Source: Myxococcus stipitatus (GTDB lineage: Bacteria > Myxococcota > Myxococcia > Myxococcales > Myxococcaceae). From it: a stretch of DNA of 64,000 nucleotides. Below, one piece after another: positions 1-8,487 of the stretch. A program made the position numbers and the translations under genes. The DNA is taken from contig NZ_JAKCFI010000001.1 in the NCBI RefSeq assembly GCF_021412625.1, forward strand, positions 1,054,001 through 1,118,000, in the 5' to 3' direction. The notes beneath the pieces are model-generated. The model was not told where the DNA came from. It saw only the letters and a list, made by a program, of their open reading frames with translations, and did no database searches. Within the stretch, counting starts at the first letter, position 1. Every line of letters begins with the position of its first letter.

Positions 1-308
1 TGCTGGGCGAGGTGAAGGCCCCTGGCGCGCTGGAGCGGCTGAAGGAGATCGTCGAGGACGCGAAGGATTCCTGCCGGGGCGCGGCCGCGCGGGGCCTGGG
101 TCGCCTGGGGGACGCGAGGGCGCTGCCCTGGTTGCTCGCGCTCCTGCGGGATTCGCGGGCGGACGAGGAGGACCGGCTGGACGCGGCGGACGGGTTGTGG
201 CGGCTGGGAGACGCGGAGGGACGCGAGCAGGTGCGCGCGGCCGTGAGCACCTTCACCTCACCCGAGGCGCGCAGGGAGCTGGACGAGCTGCTTCAGGAGG
301 GGTCATGA
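1..308 (+). CDS. HEAT-repeat protein, 3' part only
   Basis: The reading frame is open from the left edge, so the start lies outside the window. About 100 residues are visible and show helical repeats of PBS-lyase/HEAT type, such as RGLGRLGDARALPWLLALL followed by a similar unit ending LWRLGDAEG. Such repeats bind proteins and give no catalytic activity. The stop codon overlaps the start of the TatD gene by 4 bp (ATGA), so the two are probably co-translated. The specific partner cannot be inferred. Confidence 0.75.
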   Translation, partial: LGEVKAPGALERLKEIVEDAKDSCRGAAARGLGRLGDARALPWLLALLRDSRADEEDRLDAADGLWRLGDAEGREQVRAAVSTFTSPEARRELDELLQEGS

Positions 309-1081
309 GACTGGTGGACGCGCATTGCCACCTGGAAGTGAAGGACTTCGCGGACGTAGCCCCGGTGCTGGAGCGGGCCCGGGCCGCGGGGCTGGTCCAT
401 GCCATCGTCGTGGGGCAGTTCCACGGGCCGGGCGAGTGGGGCAACGCGCTGGCGCTGGCCGCGGCGCACCCGGAGTTCCTGTCGCCCACGCTGGGCATCC
501 ACCCTCATGAAGCCGCGCGCGCGACGGACGCGGACCTGGCCACCCTGGACGCCACCTGCGCCCGACCGGAGGTCCGCGCGGTGGGCGAGGCGGGGCTGGA
601 CTACTACTACGACCACTCGCCTCGCGAGGCGCAGGCGCGCATCTTCCGGCACCAGTGCGACCTGGCGGTGAGGCTGGGCAAGCCGCTGGTCGTCCACGTC
701 CGCGACGCGCACGAGGACTGCGACGCCATCCTCGGCGAGGCCGGCGTCTCCCGCGGCGTCATCCACTGCTTCACCGGGGACACCGCCGCGGCCCGTCGCT
801 ACCTGGACCGGGGCTTCTTCCTCTCGCTGTCGGGCGTCATCACCTACAAGAAGACGGAGGCGCTCCAGGACGCGGTGCGCTTCGCGCCGTTGGATCGGCT
901 GATGGTGGAGACGGACAGCCCGTACCTGGCGCCCGTGCCGCACCGGGGGCGGAAGAACGAGCCGTCGCACGTGGTGGAGACGGCGAGGAAGCTGGCGGAG
1001 CTGAAGGGCGTGTCGTTGGAGGCGGTGACCGAGGCCACCACCGCCAACGCCTCCGCCCTCTTCAACCTCATGCTGCGCTGA
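305..1081 (+). CDS. tatD: TatD-family metal-dependent DNase
   Basis: 258 aa starting at the ATG that overlaps the preceding stop; a GGAGG-type site lies just upstream. The TatD metal-binding residues are in order: DAHCHL near the N-terminus, GEAGLDYYY in the middle, VHVRDAHED, HCFTGD and the C-terminal ETDSPYLAP. Family members are cytoplasmic TIM-barrel 3'-5' DNA exonucleases linked to DNA repair and fragment turnover. Length is normal. The 3' end overlaps by 14 bp the end of the convergent regulator gene. The family is clear; substrate specificity is not. Confidence 0.9.
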   Translation: MRLVDAHCHLEVKDFADVAPVLERARAAGLVHAIVVGQFHGPGEWGNALALAAAHPEFLSPTLGIHPHEAARATDADLATLDATCARPEVRAVGEAGLDYYYDHSPREAQARIFRHQCDLAVRLGKPLVVHVRDAHEDCDAILGEAGVSRGVIHCFTGDTAAARRYLDRGFFLSLSGVITYKKTEALQDAVRFAPLDRLMVETDSPYLAPVPHRGRKNEPSHVVETARKLAELKGVSLEAVTEATTANASALFNLMLR

Positions 1082-3017
1082 TGGCGCCGGCCAGGACCTG
1101 GAGGTCCTGGTCCATCTGCGGCACGTCGAGCAGCAGCGCGTCCGGGTCGTACTGGAAGTCGGCCTGCTTGAGCTTCAGCAGGGCCTGGAGCGCGGGCTCT
1201 CCCGTGTGGCCGCCGAACGAGGCGAACACGACGCGCCCGGCCTCCAGGTGCAGCGAGCCCTCCAGCGTGTGCTGACGCAGCTGGAGCCGGCCGCTCTTCT
1301 TCCCACCGCCCAGCGTGCGCAGCAGCTCACGCGGCGGCAGCTCGTCGAAGCTGCCGCGCACCACGCGGCCCGGGCCGTTGTGGAGCACCCGGTCCTCCAG
1401 CATGGCGCGCACCGCGAGCGCCACGGCGGGCTTGTCCCCGGGGGGCAGCACCTGGGTGGCCCCGCCCATCAGCAGTCGCTCGCGGGTGGGCGCGTCGGGC
1501 TCGCCCACCACGGCGATGGGCAGACCCGCCGTCTCCGGCGCGGAGCGCGCCTGCTGGAGCAGGTCGAGCACCTCCTGCTGACCCAGGCGCAGGCTGAGCA
1601 CGAGCACGTCGCAGTCCTGGCGCGCCAGGCCGTCGATGGCGCCCTCCTGCGTGGACAGCGCGTGCGCCACCAGGCCCTGCTTGAGCACGGCCTCCAGCAG
1701 CTCCCCGCGCGCCGTCTCGTCCGGCTCCACCACCAGCACCTGCCGCCCGTCGCTCTCCAGGCGGTGGCGCAGCAGCTCGCCGCTCTGCAACTGGATGACG
1801 AGGTCCGCCACCACCGGGTCGTAGAGCACGCCCGCGTTGGCGCGCAGGTGCTCCAGGGCCTGCTCCTTGGGGAGCGCCTTGCCCAGGGCGTTGCCGGGGT
1901 TCTTCGTCAGCTCGAGGAAGCTGTCGACCGCCGCGAGGATGCGCGCGCCCAGGGTGATGTCCTCGCCCTTGGCGCCCTGGGGCGTGCCGGAGCCGTCCCA
2001 GGCCTCGTACATCTGCGCGAGGATGGTGTTGACCTGCGCGGGCAGGTGCACCGTCTCGAACAGCTTGGTGGGCGCGCGGCACGCGGCGCGGGCCTGCGCC
2101 TTCCACTCGGAGTTGACGGCGTTGCTGGCGAGCGAGAAGTGCCGTTCGGAGGGCTTGCCCAGGTCGTGCAGGTACGCCGCGATGGACAACGCGGCCAGCT
2201 CCTTGTGGGGCATGCCCATGCGCTGGCCGACGATGCCCGCCTGCCGCGCCAGCTGCGCGGAGTGGCCCCGATGGCGCTGCCGGTCCTGCTCGAGCAGGCC
2301 CACCAGGATGCCCAGCGTCTCCACGTAGTCGATGTCGCTGACGAGCCCTCGGGGGCCGCCCGGCTCGCGGCGCTGCGTGGAGGCGCGCCCGGCCGCCTGC
2401 GTGCCGCTCGGGCGCTGCAGCCTCAGCCGCGCGTCCGTCTCCATCTTCAGCGACAGGCTGGTGCGCTGGCCCGCGGAGGTGCGGTTGTGCTCGGCCGCGC
2501 CCGCGCGGGACGTGCTCTCCTGCGCGCGCCCCTGGCCGCTGGCCGCCTCCTGCAGCGTGGTGAACGCGGTGGTGTCGCCGTAGTAGTGCTTGCGGATGGC
2601 CGCGGCGATGGCGCTGCGCAGGCCCACGTACGCGTAGACCTCCGACATGCCCGTCACCAGGGCAATCTCGTCCATCAGCGCCTTGTTCTGCGGCTCGGCG
2701 GCGACGACGGACAGCAGCTTGCGGTCTGGATCCACCGCGAGCGGCAGGACGTTCTGCGCCTCGGCCAGCCGCACCGGCAGCCGGTCGAGGACCTCGGTGG
2801 CGATGCGCGCCTTGGCCAGCTTGTCCGCGCTGACGAAGCGCGTCTGGAACTCCGCGGCCAGGAAGCGCAGCAACGCCGCTTCCTGGAGGAGCCCCAGCTC
2901 CACCAGCGAGTCACCCAGCTTGTGGCCGGTGATCTTCTGGTGCTCCAGGGCCTGCTCCACGGCCCCGGCGTTGACGAGCCCCGCCTCGATGAGGCGCTCA
3001 CCCAGCTTCTTCGCCAT
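1068..3017 (-). CDS. MshEN / HD-GYP-like / DUF4388 regulator
   Basis: 649 aa. Residues 1-150 resemble the N-terminal c-di-GMP-binding MshEN domain of GspE/PilB ATPases (MAKKLGERLIEAGLVN, then VELGLLQEAALLRFLAAEF). A polar Ser/Thr/Arg linker follows. Residues of about 230-400 form an HD-GYP-like domain with YLHDLGKP intact, but the GYP signature reads DGSGTP and the preceding HHE is MYEAW, so phosphodiesterase activity is doubtful. A receiver-like segment (VLVVEPDETARGELLEAV) comes next. The C-terminus is a DUF4388/PATAN domain typical of myxobacteria. A role in c-di-GMP-linked signalling, perhaps motility, is inference. The next upstream gene on this strand ends 6 bp away. Confidence 0.75.
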   Translation of the reverse strand: MAKKLGERLIEAGLVNAGAVEQALEHQKITGHKLGDSLVELGLLQEAALLRFLAAEFQTRFVSADKLAKARIATEVLDRLPVRLAEAQNVLPLAVDPDRKLLSVVAAEPQNKALMDEIALVTGMSEVYAYVGLRSAIAAAIRKHYYGDTTAFTTLQEAASGQGRAQESTSRAGAAEHNRTSAGQRTSLSLKMETDARLRLQRPSGTQAAGRASTQRREPGGPRGLVSDIDYVETLGILVGLLEQDRQRHRGHSAQLARQAGIVGQRMGMPHKELAALSIAAYLHDLGKPSERHFSLASNAVNSEWKAQARAACRAPTKLFETVHLPAQVNTILAQMYEAWDGSGTPQGAKGEDITLGARILAAVDSFLELTKNPGNALGKALPKEQALEHLRANAGVLYDPVVADLVIQLQSGELLRHRLESDGRQVLVVEPDETARGELLEAVLKQGLVAHALSTQEGAIDGLARQDCDVLVLSLRLGQQEVLDLLQQARSAPETAGLPIAVVGEPDAPTRERLLMGGATQVLPPGDKPAVALAVRAMLEDRVLHNGPGRVVRGSFDELPPRELLRTLGGGKKSGRLQLRQHTLEGSLHLEAGRVVFASFGGHTGEPALQALLKLKQADFQYDPDALLLDVPQMDQDLQVLAGAISAA

Positions 3018-3023
3018 GGTGTC

Positions 3024-4511
3024 TCAGCCTTCCGAGGAGCCCTCTCCATCCTTCTTGGCCGCTGGCTCCGAGGAGGGACTCAGGCTCGTCAGCGCGCTGA
3101 ACGGCTTGAAGGTCAACTCCTTGGGGAGGGTGTTGGGGTCCCGCGGCGGACGCTCCTCGCGGGGCGGCCGGGGCGGGCGCTGCTCGTCGCGGGGACGCTC
3201 CTCGCGGGGCGGGCGCTCCTTGCGCGGCGGACGCTCGGCGCGAGCGGGCGGCTGCGAGCCACCCTCCGCCGGGGCCTGCTGCGGCTCGGCCGGGGCGTTG
3301 CCGCCGTGCTGCGGACCCTTGTCGCCCCGCGCCTTGCGCTTCTCCTCGCGGGACTTGCGACGGCCGGAGCCGCCGCCCTCCACCGGAGCCCGGCCCCGGC
3401 TGGTGGGCACGGGGCCCTTCCAGAGCTGCCGGTCGGCGTGGCGCGCCGGGTCCGTCCACCGCTCGTTGCCGGAGTCCTTCTGCATGGCCTCCAGCCACGT
3501 GGCGATGCGCGAGTCCAGCGCGTCGAGCGACAGGACGATCTGCGCCTCCAGCGTCACGGGCACCCGGGCGCCGCCGTGCGCGTCCTCCTGGGCGATGGCC
3601 AGGTGCGTGAGGTGCTGCTCGAGCAGGGGTGGGAAGCCCGGGAGCGCCAGGGTCTTCTCGCGGATCTTCTGCGCGGCCAGCACCGCGTGGCCCACCAGCC
3701 GGGCCTCGTCCGTGGCGTCATGGCCCTTGTCCGGCGACGTCTCCGCCACCTTCATCACGTTGCGCAGCAGCGCGCCCGCCAGCAGCAGGTCGCGGTCCGC
3801 GACGGGGTAGTGGTCCGCCACCCGCAGCGTCAGCCGCAGCACGGACAGGACGTGCTCGGCCAGGCCCCCGCGCCAGGCGTGGTGCGTGCCACGGGCGCCC
3901 GGGGCCACCGGCAGGCCGGCCGACACCTGGGCGTCGTCGAGGAAGGCCACCAGCAGCGCCTTCACGTTCGGGTCGCTCACGCGCTCGGTGACGAGCTCGC
4001 GGATGAGCCCCGCGGCCCGCGCGCCACCCCCGCCGCTCTCGTGGCGGGGCTCCTGGGCCTTGGCCTCGCCCTTGTCGGCCTTCTCGGGGCGCTCGGCCCG
4101 GGGCTCGGGGGCGGGCTTCGCCTCCGGGGGCGGGGCCGGGGGCGGCTCGAACTCCTTGGGGTCCAGCGGCTCCGGATCCAACCGCTCCACGGCCTCGACC
4201 ACCACCTGCGTGCGGCCGTGGAACTGGATGACGTTGCCCTGGACGAGCACGAAGTCCCCGCTCTGGAACGCGGGCTCGAGCGCGTCGACCTTGTCGAAGA
4301 CGCGCGCGTCCACCTCGCCGCTCTTGTCGGCGAGCGTCACCGCCAGGAAGACCTTGCCACTGCGGGCGGTCACCTTCTCCTTCTTGGTGACGCGGAAGAC
4401 GGTGTTGACGCGGTCCTTCTCTCGAAGGTCGGCCGCGTACACCTTGCGGACGGTCTCGACGGAACCTGCCGGGGTGGAGGACGCGGTCTCGGGGGAGTTT
4501 TCGTTGGTCAT
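3024..4511 (-). CDS. OB-fold plus degenerate HD-domain RNA-binding protein (YhaM-like)
   Basis: 495 aa from the ATG at 4511; the longer upstream frame lacks family-like sequence. Residues 20-110 form an OB fold (RSGKVFLAVTLADKSGEVDA) as in YhaM/Cbf1-type 3'-5' exoribonucleases. After a Pro/Glu linker, residues 170-345 match the YhaM HD domain, including THHAWRGGLAEH and LDALDSR. The catalytic HD pair, normally LLHDIGK, reads LLRNVMK at residues 248-254, so two metal ligands are lost. The last 140 residues are Arg/Pro/Glu-rich and probably disordered. It may bind nucleic acid without cutting it. It is probably in an operon with the downstream regulator, 6 bp away. Confidence 0.7.
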   Translation of the reverse strand: MTNENSPETASSTPAGSVETVRKVYAADLREKDRVNTVFRVTKKEKVTARSGKVFLAVTLADKSGEVDARVFDKVDALEPAFQSGDFVLVQGNVIQFHGRTQVVVEAVERLDPEPLDPKEFEPPPAPPPEAKPAPEPRAERPEKADKGEAKAQEPRHESGGGGARAAGLIRELVTERVSDPNVKALLVAFLDDAQVSAGLPVAPGARGTHHAWRGGLAEHVLSVLRLTLRVADHYPVADRDLLLAGALLRNVMKVAETSPDKGHDATDEARLVGHAVLAAQKIREKTLALPGFPPLLEQHLTHLAIAQEDAHGGARVPVTLEAQIVLSLDALDSRIATWLEAMQKDSGNERWTDPARHADRQLWKGPVPTSRGRAPVEGGGSGRRKSREEKRKARGDKGPQHGGNAPAEPQQAPAEGGSQPPARAERPPRKERPPREERPRDEQRPPRPPREERPPRDPNTLPKELTFKPFSALTSLSPSSEPAAKKDGEGSSEG

Positions 4512-4554
4512 CGCGGCGGCGCACACTAGCACCCCGGAGGGCCGCGCGGGGGCG

Positions 4555-5694
4555 TCAGGTGACCTCCAACGCCACCGCCTCCAGGTACTCGGCCCAGGGG
4601 GAGCCCACGAGGCTCGGATGGTCGGGGGGCAGCCCGGGCCGCGCCAGCCGGGTGGCGATGCGCACCTCGGACTCACAGGCGGTGGCCACCAGCTCGTCGA
4701 AGCCCCCCAGGGTGATGGGTGGGTGGTAGCCGACCACGAGCAGCCGACCTCCATGCCGGGTGCGGCGCAGGGCATGCCGGACGTGCTCGACGAACAGCTC
4801 CTCGGATTCGACTCCGAGTGTATCCAGCAGCACCAGGTCGAACGTCTCCCTCACCGCGCGCAGCGCCTGGAGGGCCGTGCCCTTCTCCACGAGCACCCGC
4901 CCGAGCAGGCCGTTGGCCTCGGCGTTCTCCCGCGCCAGGTCCGCGGCGTCCGCGTCCTCGTCGAAGGCGAGGATGTGGCGGGCGCCATGCAACCCCGCGT
5001 GGACGAAGAGGCCGCCCACGTTGCAGCGGGCGTCCAGCACCCGGCCCCCCCAGGCCAGCCGGCCGACGAGGCGGCGCGGCTCCCGCAGGTCGTACGCGTA
5101 GCCGGTGCCCTGGCCGTACGTGAGGTCCACCGTGAAGCGCGCTCCCTGCTCCAGCAGCCGGCTCCAGCGGGGCGGGGTGCCGTAGAGGACGTGGGGGCGC
5201 TGGAGGGGCAGGCCCAGCGCCTTGCGGCGGGGTGTGTCGTTGCGCAGCAGCACGGAGCCGGCGCCCGTCACCTCCACCAGGGCGCGGGTGATGTCCTGGT
5301 GGCGCGCGTCCATGGCGCGGGTGAACGTCTGCACCACGAAGTGCGTGTCGTACCGGTCCACGACGAGGCCGGGCAGCCCGTCCCCGTCGTCGTTGACGAC
5401 GCGGCAGAAGCGCGGGTCGTCCACCAGCTGGGCCCGGCGCTCGAAGGCGTGACGGAGGTGGCGGGGGAGGAGCCCCTCCACCGCCTCGTCGGGGAAGCCC
5501 AGGCGGCGGATGGCCAGGGGGGACTCGAGGTCCACGTCCCCCAGGCCCAGCACCACGCCGTCCTCGTCCATCAGCCGCACGGGCTCGCCGGGCTGGGGCG
5601 TGCCCTCGATGGAGACGATGTCCTCCCGGCGCAGCCAGGGGGCTCCATGTCGCAGCCTGCGGGCGGCGTCGCGGGACAGATAGGTGCTGAGCAC
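4555..5694 (-). CDS. RlmI-like PUA/SAM methyltransferase, atypical
   Basis: 379 aa from a GTG at 5694, chosen because GGGGAGG lies just upstream and the PUA domain begins here. The N-terminus ([18 protein letters not shown]) is a PUA domain. The centre has the RlmI EEHEH-like segment with VDLTYGQGTGYAYDLREPRR, matching the family GQ.TG..D.R motif. The SAM-binding loop is DARCNVGGLFVHAG. Motif IV, usually DPPKF, is LLDTLGVES, and the usual C-terminal Cys motif is VVGYHPP. The fold is that of 23S rRNA m5C methyltransferases, but active-site residues differ, so the substrate may differ. It lies 43 bp downstream in the same direction as the YhaM-like gene's upstream side. Confidence 0.7.
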   Translation of the reverse strand: MLSTYLSRDAARRLRHGAPWLRREDIVSIEGTPQPGEPVRLMDEDGVVLGLGDVDLESPLAIRRLGFPDEAVEGLLPRHLRHAFERRAQLVDDPRFCRVVNDDGDGLPGLVVDRYDTHFVVQTFTRAMDARHQDITRALVEVTGAGSVLLRNDTPRRKALGLPLQRPHVLYGTPPRWSRLLEQGARFTVDLTYGQGTGYAYDLREPRRLVGRLAWGGRVLDARCNVGGLFVHAGLHGARHILAFDEDADAADLARENAEANGLLGRVLVEKGTALQALRAVRETFDLVLLDTLGVESEELFVEHVRHALRRTRHGGRLLVVGYHPPITLGGFDELVATACESEVRIATRLARPGLPPDHPSLVGSPWAEYLEAVALEVT

Positions 5695-5831
5695 GGCGCG
5701 TCCTCCCCTCTCGTGGTGGCCGCGAGCCTGGATGCCCGCGGACGACTTCCAGCGGACAACATGGGCCGTGCGCTTGCCGATGGCGGCGGGCGCCGGGCCG
5801 TCGCGCCGGAGGGCAGGGGAGGGGGCGGGCC

Positions 5832-6200
5832 TCAGGCCGAGGGGGGTGTCCGCTTGAACGCCTTGTACGTCACGCGCGTGAGCATCGAACTGGCCACCAG
5901 GGCCAGGACGATGCCCAGGATGCGAAAGCGCCACGAGTCGCGCAGCACCAGGGACAGCGCCACCGCCCCCAGCAGCACCACCGCCGCCACGGGCAGCCAC
6001 TGTCCCCGGGACGCCATCCCCGAACCGGGCCGCCGGGCGCGGGCCAGCACGGGCAGGCTGCCCGCCTTGCGCCAATGCGCGGAGTCCTCCTCGCGCACCT
6101 CGTCGTCGGGGTCGACCAGCCCCTGGACGTAGGCCCGCTCCACGTCGAGCAGGCTGGGGTAGGTCAGCTCGCCATCCGGCGTGCGCACGACGTAACGCAT
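5832..6200 (-). CDS. Small membrane protein with GYF-like N-terminus
   Basis: 122 aa. Residues 1-50 (MRYVVRTPDGELTYPSL, then GLVDPDDEVREEDSAHWRKA) resemble the GYF_2-type peptide-binding fold often placed before membrane segments in bacteria. Two hydrophobic helices follow (about residues 68-85 and 92-108), and the C-terminus is basic. The RlmI-like gene lies downstream on the same strand, 137 bp away. No catalytic residues are visible and no function can be assigned. Confidence 0.6.
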   Translation of the reverse strand: MRYVVRTPDGELTYPSLLDVERAYVQGLVDPDDEVREEDSAHWRKAGSLPVLARARRPGSGMASRGQWLPVAAVVLLGAVALSLVLRDSWRFRILGIVLALVASSMLTRVTYKAFKRTPPSA

Positions 6201-6245
6201 GACACCCTTCCTTGCCCGGGTGGAGGTGGCCGCGCCGACGCGGCC

Positions 6246-7841
6246 TCAGGACAATTCGGTGGCAATCTGCTCCGCGACCCGCAGGCCATCAATGGCCGAC
6301 GAGACGATTCCGCCCGCGTACCCGCAGCCCTCGCCCGCGGGGTAGAGGCCCCGCAGGGAGACGGACTGGAGGTCCTCGCCCCGGGTGATGCGCACCGGCG
6401 ACGAGGTCCGGCTCTCGATGCCGATGAGCTTGCCCTCGTCGCTGATGAAGCCGCGCATCTTCCGGTCGAACGTCTTCAGCGCCTGCTTGATGGAGGTGGT
6501 GAGTCGCGCGGGGAACAGCCGGTTCAGGTCCACGTGCGCCAGCCCCGGCCGGTAGCTCGTCCCGCCCGGGTCCTTCTTCACGCGGCCGGCCAGGTAGTCC
6601 GGGATGGTCTGCGCGGGCGCGAAGAAGCGGCCTCCGCCCAGCTCATACGCCTTCTGCTCCCAGTGGCGCTGGAACTGGAGCCCGGCCAGGGGGCCCCGGA
6701 AGCCCTCCCGCTCGAAGTCCGCGACGGAGACGGAGACGACGATGCCGGCGTTGGCGTAGCGCGCGTTGCGGCGCGAGTTGCTCATGCCGTTGGTGCACTG
6801 CAGCCCGTCCTCCGTGGGCGTCGGCACCACGATGCCGCCGGGACACATGCAGAACGAATAGACGCCGCGCACCTCGCCGTCGACGTCGAGGTTCTCCGCC
6901 AGCTTGTAGTCGGCCGGGGGCAGCTTCGGGTTCTTCGCCGCGTTGCCGTACTGGATGCCGTTGATGAGCGTCTGCGGGTGCTCGGCGCGGAAGCCCAGGG
7001 CGAAGGGCTTGGCCTCCACGCTGACGCGGCCATCCACCGCGAAGCGCTCGTACAGCTCCCGCGCGGAGTTGCCCGGCGCGAGGATGACGCGGTCGCTCTC
7101 CAGCGTCCGCCCGTCGGCCAGCTTCACGCCCGCGACCCGGCCGTCGCGGTAGAGCAGGTCGTCCACGCGCTGGCCGAAGTGGACCTGGCACCCGCCGGCG
7201 ATGAGCTCCTCACGCAGCTTCGCCACCGCGCCCGGCAACAGGTCCGACCCGATGTGCGGCTTGCCCTCGATGAGGATGTGGTCCGGGGCGCCGTAGCGGG
7301 CGAAGGCCTCGATGACCTTGCGCACCATGGGGTGGTTGATGCGCGTGGACAGCTTGCCGTCCGTGTAGGCCCCGGCGCCGCCCTCGCCGAAGTTCATGTT
7401 GCTCTCGGGGTCGAGCGTCCCGTCGCGCATCAGCTTCGCGACGTCCTTGCGGCGCGCCACCACCTCGCGGCCCCGCTCGATGAGGATGCTGCGCACCCCG
7501 CGCTCCAGGAGCCCCAGCGCGCAGAACAGGCCCGCGGGCCCGGTGCCGACGATGATGGGCCACTGCTCGGGCGCCTTCACCGGGGGCAGCGCCTCCGGGG
7601 GCGGGGGCGCCTCGCCCACGTCGGGCGGCAGCGTCGCGGGCTTGCGCCCCGGCGCCAGCTCCACCTCCAACGTGTAGATGTAGCGGGGGCTGCCCTTCTT
7701 GCGAGCGTCCAGGACCGAACGCACCACGCGCACGGACGCCAGGTCGGAGCGGGTGACACCCAACTTCTCCGCGGCGCGCTGGCCGAGCAGCTCCTCCGGC
7801 TCGTCCAGCCACAGCCCGATGTTGTTCACCCGATACGCCAT
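6246..7841 (-). CDS. NAD(P)/FAD-dependent dehydrogenase, YtfP/HI0933-like
   Basis: 531 aa from the ATG at 7841 (MAYRVNNIGLWLDEP). An N-terminal ACT-like extension of about 90 residues precedes the FAD-binding Rossmann motif VGTGPAGLFCALGLLERG. The MNFGEGGAGAYTDGKL segment and the FCMCPGGIVVP Cys-rich loop are typical of the large uncharacterised flavoprotein family annotated as FAD-dependent dehydrogenase. The C-terminal GLYPAGEGCGYAGGIVSSA closes the FAD site. Family members are cytoplasmic and their substrate is unknown. A 329-bp gene-free region lies upstream. Confidence 0.85.
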   Translation of the reverse strand: MAYRVNNIGLWLDEPEELLGQRAAEKLGVTRSDLASVRVVRSVLDARKKGSPRYIYTLEVELAPGRKPATLPPDVGEAPPPPEALPPVKAPEQWPIIVGTGPAGLFCALGLLERGVRSILIERGREVVARRKDVAKLMRDGTLDPESNMNFGEGGAGAYTDGKLSTRINHPMVRKVIEAFARYGAPDHILIEGKPHIGSDLLPGAVAKLREELIAGGCQVHFGQRVDDLLYRDGRVAGVKLADGRTLESDRVILAPGNSARELYERFAVDGRVSVEAKPFALGFRAEHPQTLINGIQYGNAAKNPKLPPADYKLAENLDVDGEVRGVYSFCMCPGGIVVPTPTEDGLQCTNGMSNSRRNARYANAGIVVSVSVADFEREGFRGPLAGLQFQRHWEQKAYELGGGRFFAPAQTIPDYLAGRVKKDPGGTSYRPGLAHVDLNRLFPARLTTSIKQALKTFDRKMRGFISDEGKLIGIESRTSSPVRITRGEDLQSVSLRGLYPAGEGCGYAGGIVSSAIDGLRVAEQIATELS

Positions 7842-7987
7842 GTCCGTTCGCTCCTGATGGGGGGCGCGTATCTGCTCCACCCCCTTGAAAGATTGCAAGC
7901 ACTTGAAACCACGGGAGCCCGCAGCACTCCCGGAGGTGCGTACCCGCTGATGCACCCGCCCGGGGCTTTCCCCCGGCTCGCCCCCCA

Positions 7988-8008
7988 GGTGCGAAGCCCG
8001 CTTCGCAC
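7988..8008. repeat. Perfect 10-bp inverted repeat
   Basis: GGTGCGAAGC and GCTTCGCACC are separated by CC, within the 329-bp gap (7842-8170) between the flavoprotein and a small conserved ORF. It could be a protein-binding palindrome or a hairpin in either transcript. There is no T-tract, so it is not a standard terminator. Apart from this palindrome and the promoter candidate at 8087 nothing else is seen in the gap. Confidence 0.45.
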
Positions 8009-8086
8009 CGCGTCAGGACGTATTCCAGCCCGCCGCGGAGTTCAACCCATTGGAACTGCTGGGGAATCCGTCTGGAAGAGAACGAC

Positions 8087-8102
8087 TGGCACGAGGGTTG
8101 AA
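8087..8102 (+). promoter_or_regulatory. Candidate sigma-54-type promoter
   Basis: TGGCACG-N4-TTGAA matches the sigma-54 consensus TGGCACG-N4-TTGCA except that the conserved -12 GC is GA. Spacing between the GG and the second element is the required 10 nt. It lies about 70 bp upstream of the small gene at 8171. The -12 mismatch makes this tentative. Confidence 0.3.
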
Positions 8103-8170
8103 TCCTTGGCCCGGAGTGATTACGCGGCGGCCCCCCTCATTCCCGCCGCCCGAAATGGGAGGCATCCACA

Positions 8171-8374
8171 GTGAGCACCGATCAAAAGGGCACCCGGATC
8201 CTGGCGCGCACGTTCTTCAACCAGCTTCGCGCGAGCGGCTACACCCCGCACCAGGTCATCGGCATCGCCACGGAGCTGCTCGATCTGGTGACGTCGGACC
8301 TCAAGGAAGGCGACAAGGAGGTCGCCGTCGCCGCGCCCCAGGAGCAGGGCGCCGAGTGGCAGCAGCGCGCCTGA
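8171..8374 (+). CDS. Small conserved-looking protein, 67 aa
   Basis: GTG start at 8171. The soluble protein begins MSTDQKGTRILARTFFNQL, is predicted largely helical, and ends in an acidic/Gln-rich tail. It has no signal peptide, membrane segment or catalytic motif. Support for it being a gene: a tidy frame, a promoter candidate 70 bp upstream and an intrinsic terminator 93 bp downstream. The family is not recognised. Confidence 0.6.
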   Translation: MSTDQKGTRILARTFFNQLRASGYTPHQVIGIATELLDLVTSDLKEGDKEVAVAAPQEQGAEWQQRA

Positions 8375-8466
8375 GCTGACGAGATGAAGTCCCACGACCC
8401 CGCGGGTGAGTGGGCTCCGGACGGGTTCCGGGGCTCCCGCCCGCGAGGTGGAAGGGGTCGAACCGA

Positions 8467-8487
8467 GCCGGCGTCAGCCGGCTTTTT
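8467..8487 (+). terminator. Rho-independent terminator inside the convergent gene's end
   Basis: GCCGGC-GTCA-GCCGGC followed by TTTTT. It would end the transcript of the 67-aa gene. The hairpin also encodes the last codons and stop of the diacylglycerol kinase gene on the other strand, so the two convergent genes share this DNA. Confidence 0.65.

Noticed and set aside
1206-4529. A 1107-codon open frame on the plus strand
   Set aside because: Antisense to the MshEN/HD-GYP regulator and the YhaM-like gene; Arg/Leu/Ala-rich without motifs.
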